NCBI GenBank assembly: GCA_037176845.1
Contig: JAYKXP010000014.1
Coordinates: 372,001 to 436,000, forward strand
DNA: 64,000 nt
Direction of reading: 5' to 3'
Source: Paramarasmius palmivorus
Taxonomy: Eukaryota > Basidiomycota > Agaricomycetes > Agaricales > Marasmiaceae
Position 1 is the first letter of the stretch. Every line of letters begins with the position of its first letter. The notes beneath the pieces were generated by a model, which worked only from the letters and a program-made list of their open reading frames with translations, ran no database searches and had not been told where the DNA came from. The position numbers were made by a program, and so were the translations under genes. Positions 55,515 to 64,000 of this stretch are shown in pieces.

Positions 55515-57045
55515 TTACAGATTCGCTTTTTGAACATCGGCGACTTTCACAACGCTACCCTCGAACATTAGCCATTGCCGTGCCAGCGCAAGGTGGGAAG
55601 AGACACTTACAGTTTACCGGTATTTCCTCCGTTGAAGAGAAGGGGTAACGCTGAAGGTGCGTTTTCTAGACCCTCGACAACGTGGAATTTGCGTTTAATA
55701 CTTCCGTCGGCCAGGCCTTTGCTGATTTCTGCGATGGCCTCAGGATATCGGTCTTTGTAGTCGAAGCTTGAAGAAGGTGAGATCAATGTCCCCATAGGAC
55801 GGATGGAAACACCTACACAATGAAACCCTCCATACGAGCCCGCTGCGAAATGAGGGACAAGTATCCATGCAAGCCAGCAGGCTTTGGGGAGTCTAGGATG
55901 CTGGTCATTCAAAGTCAGGGGTCAGATACAAGCCACAACTTACTGTAAGCTGATATAGCACCTAGAAAATGTAGGATTAGGACGTGCATCATTGAACCGA
56001 ACACTCAAAACATACCGCACAACACGATCCTTGCACCCTGGTTCAACCTGGACAAACACATGTCCAAAATTTCGCCTCCAACATTGTCGAAGTACACGTC
56101 GAGATAACCGATCTCCTTGAAATCACTTCGGAACGTATCGCTCTTGTAGTTGAAAGCCCTGTCAACACCGAGTTCTTTCTCAAGCCATTCACATTTATCC
56201 TGAGAGCCCGCGATAGCGTAGACTTTGGCACCAACCCTCTTTCCGAGTTGGCAGACAAGAGCACCAACAGAGCCAGCAGCACCGGAAACTACGAGTGTTT
56301 CCCCAGGCTTGATTTTTCCTACATCGTGAAGACCCTGTGTAGATGATTATGAAGGCTGATAAGATGTCGGGAAGTGGAGACATACAAAGTAGGCGGTCAT
56401 CCCTGTTCCATCACGGACGTGTTTTCAGACCGATAATCTAATGAGTAATCATGAGCACACGCACCTGAAGAACCGAGGGTGTTGATGAAATCAATTGGTT
56501 CTGCGCCTGGGGGCACTCTGAAATGGCATACGTGAACACCATGATTTGACAGATGGAATGTTGAGCGCCATACGTGATTTTCTCAAGGGTTTTCTCTGGC
56601 ATGACTGCGTATTCTCGCCAGCCTGGTAAATGGAATCAGAAACGAGCATTGCGATCGTGTTTTGCTAGGACACACCGGTTACCCCATAAACAATAGAACC
56701 GGCATCCAGCGACGCGTTTGGACCTTTCTCGATGACGACAGAAAGAGTCGCACCCCTCATGACCTGCAAAGGAAAGCAATGTTACATCCCATCCTTCAGC
56801 AAAACCAGCGTTATACTCACCTCGCCTATCTGAACAGGAGGAAGATAACTTCGTTGGTCTCTCAACCACCCACGCATAGCTGGGTCCAAAGAAAGCCAAA
56901 GAATCTTGACAATGACTTCATTCTCCTTGGGCTTCAGATCTGACATTGGCAAGCGCTCGCTACGGAAAGTCGTAGGTAGGATGTCGGCTTCAGGTCGTTC
57001 ATTGAGGACGATGGAAGTGTAGTGGGAAGGCATTTCTGAAGACAT
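55515..57045 (-). CDS. NADP-dependent alkenal/enone reductase (MDR, leukotriene B4 dehydrogenase type)
   Basis: ATG 57045 (MSSEMPSHYTSIVLNERPEA). Zinc-independent medium-chain reductase: 'VIVKILWLSLDPAMRGWLRD' (the double-bond-reductase signature), 'GSGWREYAVMPEKTLEKI', 'TLVVSGAAGSVGALVCQLGK' (nucleotide-binding AAGxVG), 'LDVYFDNVGGEILDMCLSRL' (FDNVGG) and 'EAIAEISKGLADGSIKRKFH'. The last exon, after a splice near 55610, gives KLVVKVADVQKANL. The zinc-binding Cys/His set of alcohol dehydrogenases is absent. These enzymes reduce the C=C bond of alpha,beta-unsaturated aldehydes and ketones, detoxifying lipid peroxidation products or plant phenolics. About seven exons. Confidence 0.87.
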
Positions 57046-57598
57046 GACGAATTTAACAGCGATCTTGGAACGAGAAAGAAGGAAGATAAATATACCTCGA
57101 TGACACTATTAGCTAGGCTTTATACGATAGTCAAAGCCAAATATGAAGACATTTTTAAAACCGGAAAGGATCACCGGCCTCGATAGTGACCGAACAGGGA
57201 CGCGAGCCGTGTGCATCACCGCGTATCATATCACATGTATTGCATCACAAAGTTGACAGCATCGCCTTCGCATTTTCTTCCTCCGGACCACCAACTGAGG
57301 AGCCAAATTTCTCATTTCATGGAAATGAATCAAGACCTTCAGAATGTGGATTTCTGATTAGATCCTGAAGACGGCAGAAAGGTCGACCCTGGAAACGCCC
57401 AATTTGGCAGTCGTTCTCAGATGTGCAGCGACCTTGTACTCATTGAAATTCCTTGTACTCTGTCGAAGTGCAAGATATCCAGAACCGGAATAAATGCCTT
57501 CTCATGGCATTCCCTTATAATGCACTCGCAGGACGGTATTCAACCTTGCACACTATCTTTCTGAACACCTCCGCCTTCTCAACCTTTACTCATTCATC
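57046..57598. promoter_or_regulatory. Divergent promoter, reductase and orphan gene
   Basis: 553 bp between the two start codons. A/T-rich stretches flank the reductase side (about 57090-57160). No consensus TATA box is clear for either gene, and no coding frame is supported. Confidence 0.4.
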
Positions 57599-59084
57599 AT
57601 GCGTGGAGTCGATAATCTTCAGGAATACCTGTGCACGGCTCAGATACCAGAGATGAAATTGGACTACGACGCGCCTTTTCCACCGCCGCCTGGCCACAAG
57701 AGCCATCTCAATGACCTTGCTGTTCGGTCGGAATCATGGCGGAGACTAGAGTGTATCTACACATTGAACGACTATGGGATAAGCCGTGTTATATCGTCTT
57801 GTACGTGTGGACCATTTTCGCAGGAGATTGAGCTGACCCATCTGCATATTCAGGGGTCCGCGAGTATATTCCAAATGAACCACTTGAAAATCTTGAGGAC
57901 AGAGACCCGATCTCCGGGGAGCGTTTGGCCGTGCCATGTCCTACCGCTGCCAAGTTTGAAATCCCATTCATTGCAGAAAGGCGACCGAAAGACATTCACC
58001 GGTATGTCGACCGTATCTTTCATGCACAACCTAGTCACGAACAACTCTCAGGATTATAAATTGGCTCGACAATTTCCCATTAATGACCGTGCAAAGAACG
58101 ATCCACTTACTGCAGCCCGATCTTCGTCATTGGGAATTCCGCTTATGCAGTGAAGCCAGCTCGGCGCGCGACCGAGAACATTTCCAACATTTCTTATGGA
58201 GCCTTCCTTCGGAGATATTAGAAACATTGCAGCAGCCTGGACTGGCGCAAGCTCAACGCAAGTCCGTTGTTGTGGCTCTTCAGCCGCCTTGGGTGCTTTC
58301 GCCGCAGGATATAAAGCAATTTGCTAGCTGTCAATCAGTATGTCCACTTCATGTCCCAGCGGGAAAGCTTTCTAAAGAGGATGTCAGTTTCCACAACACC
58401 GGCTACCGGGACACATGTTCACAATCAATCCGCTCAAGAGTGAGGAGCGATTATGGGCCAAGGCATGATTATACTCATTACATTGAAACTTTGGCTCATT
58501 ATGCGCTAGCTCTGGGATCTCTGCGTTACGCAGGGGACGCCTTGGTTCGTCTTGACTTCTTATAACCAATGGGTCTTTGGAATGTTCTCAGAAGGTATGT
58601 TTAGTAGTGGTCCTGCCCGTATTACCCATTAACCCCTGCTATCAGGATGGACCAATGCACTAGTAACCGGCGTATATGAATGGAACTCGAGTTCCCCAAC
58701 AATCATTGAATGCCTCACATTCTGGCTCGCATCTGCTATGGGCATCGCAACCAATCTTCAATACCCCAAGGTGTGTCAAAAATCCACCACCAACGCGATG
58801 GCACGACGAACCGTTTGTACGGTTTACGACGCTATGCTGCATGGCCATGAAAAGCCCGCACTCGCTTTGCACGCGCTAAAGTAAAAAGAGACAGCTGGGG
58901 TTAATAGTTTGCATGTAGGTACCTGAACCAGCCAATCTCCCGCCGCCCCAAGTCATACAATGCCATGACGCTGATATTCCGAACCCAGCCATTTCGGAAT
59001 CTGAATGGGTCGGAAAAGATTCTGGTATGTTTGTGAACAACTTATGGCGAGTCGTTGTGCTCAGATCAAGAATGTTACTACTAG
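57599..59084 (+). CDS. Basidiomycete-specific protein of unknown function, with GC-AG intron
   Basis: The start may be 57599 or the in-frame ATG at 57653 (MKLDYDAPFPPPPGHKSHLN). Exons join 'ECIYTLNDYGISRVISS' to WVREYIPNEPLENLEDRDPI, then 'FEIPFIAERRPKDIHR' to IINWLDNFPLMTVQRTI, 'QPPWVLSPQDIKQFASCQS' to FPQHRLPGHMFTINPLKS, and ERLWAK to 'LWDLCVTQGTPWFVLTSYNQ', WVFGMFSEGWTNALVTGVYE and 'TIIECLTFWLASAMG'. I recognise the LWD.C....FVLTSY..WVFG.FS.GW block from a large uncharacterised Agaricomycete family. The AK/LW join uses a GC donor (58463-58509). The 3' end is uncertain; a frame at 59068-59356 could belong to another splice form. Confidence 0.6.
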
Positions 59085-59629
59085 ATGCAGCGACGTCAGC
59101 TCATGTGGAAGCTTTCCGTCCGGAATCGCCCCCGTTATCAGAAAGGGGTCTGATGGATGACATTCTCGCTCCCGTTTACAGGGACAATCGACAGGTTGGG
59201 ATCCAGCTTGTGAGAGACTGGATGGAAGCGATGAGAACTGGTCGGTACAACAGTTTCGATTCGCCTACAAGCCCAGCTTCAAACGTGATACGACCTATTA
59301 TTGGGGCGACGAGAGAGGATAATATCCAGTTTGTCGGACAGTGGCTGGTTTGTTGATACTTCTGCTGGCGCGCAATTGTATTCGTATCTAGGATTACTGT
59401 ATATTCTTGTTATTACCTTCACCTCCTCTTCTATTGGCTTTATGATGATCTCAGAGGGGTAGCACCTCGATGCACTAGTTCACGACAGTCGACATTTGCG
59501 AGTGGCCTTGTCCTAATAAGGCTTGAGCCGGTAATTCCTTGGGCGCCTATTACCGTGCTCATCGACTTCCACGACTTTCACCTTCCCTCATTTTCCTCAG
59601 CGAAATCCCTGTACCCATCAACGATCACG

Positions 59630-60976
59630 ATGGCTGTCGCCAGCAGCAGTACGAAGAAAATGGATAGTCAATGGATTTTTCCCCTTTCCGCCCTACGAAA
59701 CATGCCTACACCACAACCAGTGCACAAATTTCTTTACGATCTAGCAAGAGGCGTGGAGTTCTTGTACCGTCTAGGAACTTCTCTCAAATTGTCGGCCAAT
59801 GTTCACTTATTGATATCCTATAAAAATCTCAACCCATATTCCAGACCATCTCCAGCATTATTCACAGCCGCGACCTGGTTCCATCGCTTCTACATGCGCT
59901 ACTCGATGGAGGACTTTCATCGTCAAGTGAAGCTCTTTCAGCTCGTTCTAAGGAATTATGTCTAACAAAAGACAGGATGTCGCAGCATCTTGTATATTCT
60001 TGGCTACGAAAACTGAAGAGTGCGGAAGGAAACTGCAGGATGTAGCAAAGGTATATCATTCCAAAGTCTCTGGGGCGGACGTCACTCAAATAGCAGAAAA
60101 ATCTCCTGTGCGTTTAATATCCTCTATCTTATTACGTGTCCGACTAATGATACGTTCTTTTACTTAGGAAGTCGACCAGTACCAAAGCAACATCCTTTTA
60201 ACGGAAGAATACCTCCTTGAAGCCATATGTTTCGACTTTACAGTGGAAAGCCCACATGCAGAACTTGTCGAGCTTTACCGCTTAGGCAGAGATGACTACC
60301 ATTTGCAAGACTATGCTTGGTCACTTGCGCATGACTCGTACGTCGATATCCGAACACGAATGCCCTTGCCACTCACTAATATGACTTAGGTACCGAACAC
60401 CGATATGCCTGTTTTACCCTCCACACATCACCGCTACTGCTTGCTATGTTCTTGCTCAACGCCTTGTTGATGGCCCTAATTCACCATCGTTAGACGCCAG
60501 AATATCATTCGCTGCCCCGTCTGCGTCGCTACCTACTCCACCATCTCATAAAGCTGCCTCACCCGATGAATCGCGTTTGGCTATTGAACATTTTGCGTTA
60601 ACTGAAGATGAGTTACGCAATGTGTCGGGTACGTTCATTCGTACCCATCTCAGGCCATTCTGACCGCATTTTTCAGAGGTTTTATGTATACTATTAGAAT
60701 TCTATGCAATACAGGACATAAATAACCATCCGTACCTCTCCACCATAGCCTCGGTATGTTTATTTTCTATGGTATACTGATACCCCTGGTTCTTATGGCG
60801 TTTAGATTCCCCCACCAACTGTGCCAGGCTGGGAAAGCCTGTACATGGCACCGAACGTGACAGCTTCAGGCCCCTCTGCATCTTCAAACAGCGAAGATTT
60901 ATCAGGAAGAACACCAAGTTCGACGCATGGAGGAAGTACTCCTGCGACCTCGCAACCCGCGCCCCCACTTTCGTAG
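59630..60976 (+). CDS. Cyclin K/T-type (CTD-kinase) cyclin
   Basis: ATG 59630 (MAVASSSTKKMDSQWIFPLS, then ALRNMPTPQ). Cyclin box: 'HKFLYDLARGVEFLYRLGTS', 'SPALFTAATWFHRFYMRYSM', DVAASCIFLATKTEECGRKL, 'QSNILLTEEYLLEAICFDFT' (ILxTE..LL....F) and a second fold 'ICLFYPPHITATACYVLAQR'. This matches cyclin T/K/C-like proteins such as fission yeast Pch1 that pair with Cdk9-type kinases to phosphorylate RNA polymerase II; the WIFPLSALRNMPT start is typical. The C-terminus is Ser/Pro/Thr-rich and ends QPAPPLS. Seven or so exons. Confidence 0.83.
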
Positions 60977-61357
60977 TACCAATACTTTACAAGTAGTTAT
61001 CTTTTGTATGGACTCCATTGGGTTGTATCGATAGATTGTTTGCGCTATGTACACTGGGCCTCTAGGACAATGATGAACTACATAAATTACAGACGGCCAG
61101 ATTGACGTTTATGATTCATTCAAGAGTAAGGTGCTCTGTCCCAATCAGGATCGGGGCGATACTGGCTCCATCACTCTTGAACATTTCGTCATTCACAATG
61201 ATTTGTAGGTATTGCCTCCTCCTGGTGGTGCGTTAAGTTGAGGACCCCGTTGACAATGAGTTCAGCAGTCTGGCTATCGTGGCGACGGTAGAGCCCATTT
61301 ACCACGCAACCTTGCCTTCGAGGATAGCGTCCCGATCTGGCACGACTTGGCGAGATT
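60977..61357. other. Convergent 3' region
   Basis: 381 bp between the cyclin stop and the provisional stop of the next minus-strand gene. It holds both 3' ends; nothing else recognised. Confidence 0.4.
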
Positions 61358-62320
61358 TCAAGTCGTGAGAGACATGGGTGTGCATGCCCAAAGAGGAGAC
61401 ATGTATTCTATATCACGAGTTAGATGGGGAAGAATACATAGGCAACAGATATTAAAACTCGCCACAAGGTTGGCTTCGGCGCCCATGTCATCGAGATCCA
61501 TACAAAGATGCAAGTAATGAAGTAGCCTGCATTCCTCGTAGTGGCTCACCCAATGTTGTCCGTACGACCATGACGAACCTTCTTCTGCTGGTTCTAACAC
61601 TAGCGTGTGTAGTGAATGTCTGTGTTGCGGAAGCACCTTTGTTCTGAAGTTTTCCGCAGACGATGATGATCTCGCCTCGAAGCGCAAGAGCTTTAAGGAC
61701 TGGAGACCGGAATACGAAGCCAAGTACTGCATGAGTGCATCATCTATGGCGTACTGAACCCAGACTTCTTCCAAGCGAATGCCTTCCTTGCGGAGTACGT
61801 GCCAAAGTTCCGGGAAAAAATCCCTCCAGCACGCGAAGCTGGGGAGGGCATTAGCAGTAAACTTGTAGGACACCTACGGAATACTCACTGAACAAAGGTT
61901 AGGTTCTTCCACGACGCTAACGCAGCTAAGAAGATCGTTTGTGCTGCTGCCTGGGCTCTGTACTTCTGATACATGGTTTTTAACGCTCCAGTATTCTCCA
62001 GAGCCTTTGGACGCAGGGAGTGAAAATCAAGCTGCCGAACATGGGGGGAGATATGTGAGCTTTTCAAAGCCTCCATTTTATTCGATGCTTGCGGGATCAC
62101 TGTTTTGGACAAGTCGACCTTCACGACAGAGAATAATATTGGATCAAGACGAGCGCAAAACGAACTGTTGACACATCTCAATGCCTCCACATCCTTCCTT
62201 TCTGTGACCTAAATACGTTCAATCAAATACAACGGCGCATATCAGTGTGAATTCACGAGCCTCATTGAGAATCTTGAGCAAAATTTCGTTGGGGAGGTAG
62301 AGGGAGCCAAATTCTGCCAT
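61358..62320 (-). CDS. F-box-like protein with leucine-rich region
   Basis: ATG 62320 gives MAEFGSLYLPNEILLKILNE, an F-box-like start (LPNEILLKIL). It splices (donor near 62260, acceptor near 62207) to 'QRKDVEALRCVNSSFCARLD' and PILFSVVKVDLSK. The remainder, 'GALKTMYQKYRAQAAAQTIF', ASWKNLTFVQ, 'GIRLEEVWVQYAIDDALMQY' and 'LASYSGLQSLKLLRFEA' then HSLHTLVLEPAEEG, has the strand-helix rhythm of leucine-rich repeats. Such proteins recruit substrates to SCF ubiquitin ligases and are expanded in mushrooms. The last exon may be spliced near 61450, so the stop at 61358 is provisional. Confidence 0.65.
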
Positions 62321-62784
62321 TTACAAAGAGGCTCAAAGGTCGTAGCTGAATGGTACTTGTGAATCTATCGCTTGGTTACCGGTTATCCCTTCTCAAAGCT
62401 CTGTGTACCGCCTTCCAACATCATCATCATGGCAGAAGATGAGTCGCTTCCGGCCAGTTTCGGCGCGGTGATTACGGTCCCGGCTGGCTTGTCACGCATG
62501 CGTGACGTCACACTGGATTTTTTTCCTCCTTCAACTCGACTCGTGAATTCCTCGTGCCCTACGGTCCTAGTTCCTCTCCATATATCCAGCAGTAAGTGCT
62601 ACTATCTTGCTCAAGACCCGAACTCACAAGCTCACGAGTAGCAGCCGAGCTCTCCCCAAAACCAACCCTTACCTTCTATTCACCATCATCGCTCAACCCA
62701 AATGCACAGTTTCCTGTGATCTAGGTATCGCTCAAGGTCTTTCAAACGTCAGAACGTCGCTCATCATCACTTATATCAAGTACC
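62321..62784. promoter_or_regulatory. Divergent promoter with palindrome and CRE site
   Basis: 464 bp between two start codons. GTCACGCATGCGTGAC (62491-62506) is a perfect 16-bp palindrome; its last bases overlap TGACGTCA (62503-62510), the consensus ATF/CREB (CRE) octamer. A TTTTTTCCTCC tract follows. The sequences are directly visible; binding by a bZIP factor is inferred. Confidence 0.55.
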
Positions 62785-64000
62785 ATGCAGCATGAACACG
62801 ACATTGCTGCAGAATCGCCGGTTGACGAAGACGAGGATCTCTTTGGATCACCACCACCGCCGTCACCAGTCAGAGGTAGGTCACCGTCCCCGGGATTAGC
62901 ACTACCGAATAGCAGCAATGGAGTTAGTCTACTATCACAAAATGTGGGGACCATTGCACTTCCTGGTTCCCAGCATGGTTCTGAACTTGCTGTCAATTCA
63001 TTAGCCTTGCCGTTTAGCAGCGCCCTTCCAGGGTTGCTCCGGCCTCCGGCCCAGATTACAAGCAGCGTTGTAAACGACCAATGTCGTTTGCAGGCTTTTG
63101 GCCCAAGATCCAATCCTAGCTCAACATCCTCGACTCCATGCAGCTCACGAGCTTCGTCGAGTGCTCCGACTGGGACCAAACCGAAGAAGAAGGGAAAGGC
63201 CAAATCCACAGCAAGTAATCGCTCTTCCCGGCCACCACCACCTATTATACCTCTACCCGATCCCTCAAAACCTCTTCCGCCCAACTGGCTTCGAAGTCAG
63301 TCGGCACTTTTAGGCCACGCGGGTTTAGTTGGCGGTATTAAGCCTGCTAACCTGTCCCTTTCCACTCGCGGATCGACACCTTCCAATCCTATTGTTGTCG
63401 ATGACTCCGACGCTATGGCAAAGGTCGCCCAGGCACGCGAGAAGCCCAGACGAACACAACGTATACACTACGCGGCAATCGATAAGATGAACCTGCCTGC
63501 ACCCTCAACCAAGGATATCGTGGATATTCTGCTCAAACAAAAGGAAGTTCTTCCTGTACTACAGGACCTCCTGAAACTTGTTTATAAAGGTATGCTTCAC
63601 AAGTGGACTTTTGCAAGCCCCAGTCCTCACATCGTCCCGATAGATGCACCTTTTTTAAACAAGTCGACAGCTGGTGGTAGCCAAAGCTCCGATTCTTCTG
63701 CTCCACCGGCCGCCAAGAAACGTAGACTAAACTCAGTGCCTGCCGGAGCCGTGGATTGGGATGTTCCTTATCCATTCCAGACTGGTGAAGGCCCTCAGAA
63801 ATACCAGGACTCTTGGGCGCATGAACGCGTCAGAGAACTCGTTCTCCAGCTTGTTGCCTTGATAAAAACTGCCTCGCGCAAGGCAGCCCTGCGTAATTAC
63901 ATCAAGGAGCATCAGCCGGAGCTAGAAAAGGAACAGTCGGAACGGCAGGCTCAGTCTCAACAAAGTCTGAGCGAGCGAAAAGAACTCGAACACTCTGAGC
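62785..64000 (+). CDS. Ser/Pro-rich nuclear protein, unrecognised, cut by window end
   Basis: From ATG 62785 (MQHEHDIAAESPVDEDEDLF) the frame stays open to the window edge (405 codons). The N-terminal part is Ser/Pro-rich with basic patches (TKPKKKGKAKS). Conserved-looking blocks follow: PPPPPIIPLPDPSKPLPPNW, 'RSQSALLGHAGLVGGIKPAN', 'STKDIVDILLKQKEVLPVLQ', AAKKRRLNSVPAGAVDWDVP (includes a nuclear localisation-like KKRR) and 'ERVRELVLQLVALIKTASRK'. Gln/Glu-rich coiled-coil sequence starts at the edge. I recall basidiomycete hypotheticals with SALLGxAGLVGGxKPANLS and VPAGAxDWDVPYPF but no function. A nuclear or chromatin role is inference. Confidence 0.7.
   Translation, partial: MQHEHDIAAESPVDEDEDLFGSPPPPSPVRGRSPSPGLALPNSSNGVSLLSQNVGTIALPGSQHGSELAVNSLALPFSSALPGLLRPPAQITSSVVNDQCRLQAFGPRSNPSSTSSTPCSSRASSSAPTGTKPKKKGKAKSTASNRSSRPPPPIIPLPDPSKPLPPNWLRSQSALLGHAGLVGGIKPANLSLSTRGSTPSNPIVVDDSDAMAKVAQAREKPRRTQRIHYAAIDKMNLPAPSTKDIVDILLKQKEVLPVLQDLLKLVYKGMLHKWTFASPSPHIVPIDAPFLNKSTAGGSQSSDSSAPPAAKKRRLNSVPAGAVDWDVPYPFQTGEGPQKYQDSWAHERVRELVLQLVALIKTASRKAALRNYIKEHQPELEKEQSERQAQSQQSLSERKELEHSE

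Noticed and set aside
59068..59356. Frame with VGIQLVRDWMEAMR and NIQFVGQWL
   Set aside because: It looks partly coding and may be an alternative 3' exon of the orphan gene, but I could not join it by a convincing splice; noted in that gene instead.
1..64000. CRISPR arrays, operons or phage-like modules
   Set aside because: The window is intron-rich fungal nuclear DNA; no regularly spaced repeats or bacterial-type gene runs occur.

Overview
This window is nuclear DNA of a filamentous basidiomycete fungus, most likely an Agaricomycete (mushroom class). The genes are close together and are cut by many short introns, mostly 47-63 bp with GT..AG ends. The products include a basidiomycete-type Cox4, an undivided Bub1-type checkpoint kinase, a GH6 cellobiohydrolase and several protein families that I know only from mushrooms. 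I see no rRNA, tRNA, CRISPR array or intact transposon. I rebuilt exon joins by reading splice sites against reading frames and remembered family motifs; no alignment or transcript data were available. Gene-level calls are therefore firmer than individual exon ends.

Layout, left to right. 0-5.5 kb: the 5' end of an ABC ATPase, a membrane-anchored metallophosphoesterase and an AIG2-like protein, all on minus, then a divergent peroxisome-tagged acyl/aryl-CoA ligase. 5.7-9.9 kb: a tandem triplication of an unrecognised Cys/His-motif gene, all minus. 10-14.3 kb: CTU2 (tRNA thiolation) and a uridine kinase-UPRT fusion. 15.3-18.3 kb: a vacuolar-type Ca2+/H+ exchanger with an 8-nt exon. 18.8-19.4 kb: Cox4, followed by 2.3 kb with no supported gene. 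21.7-23.8 kb: a secreted repeat protein. 24-28 kb: an F-box protein and a divergent membrane protein. 28.3-30.2 kb: a secreted GH5 glucanase. 30.4-35 kb: a Q-rich protein, a small 4-TM protein and a UDP-glycosyltransferase, all minus. 35.2-37.1 kb: ATG17. 38-39.9 kb: a secreted orphan and a sugar O-acetyltransferase. 40.3-40.5 kb: a decayed copy of the start of the next gene. 41.5-46.7 kb: an RCC1-repeat protein and BUB1. 46.9-54.4 kb: an SGNH hydrolase, an ataxin-2/Pbp1 homologue and a GH6 cellobiohydrolase, all minus. 55.5-64 kb: an NADP-dependent double-bond reductase, a basidiomycete orphan, a cyclin, an F-box/LRR-like gene and the 5' part of a Ser/Pro-rich nuclear protein.

Most genes are unrelated housekeeping functions, as expected for a fungal chromosome arm; there is no convincing biosynthetic cluster. 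Four secreted enzymes (GH5, GH6, SGNH hydrolase) and secreted orphans fit a wood- or litter-associated lifestyle. The features most worth following up are the tandem triplication, the very small exons, the RCC1 relic, the GCCGG array in the AIG2/CoA-ligase promoter and a palindrome fused to a CRE site near 62.5 kb.
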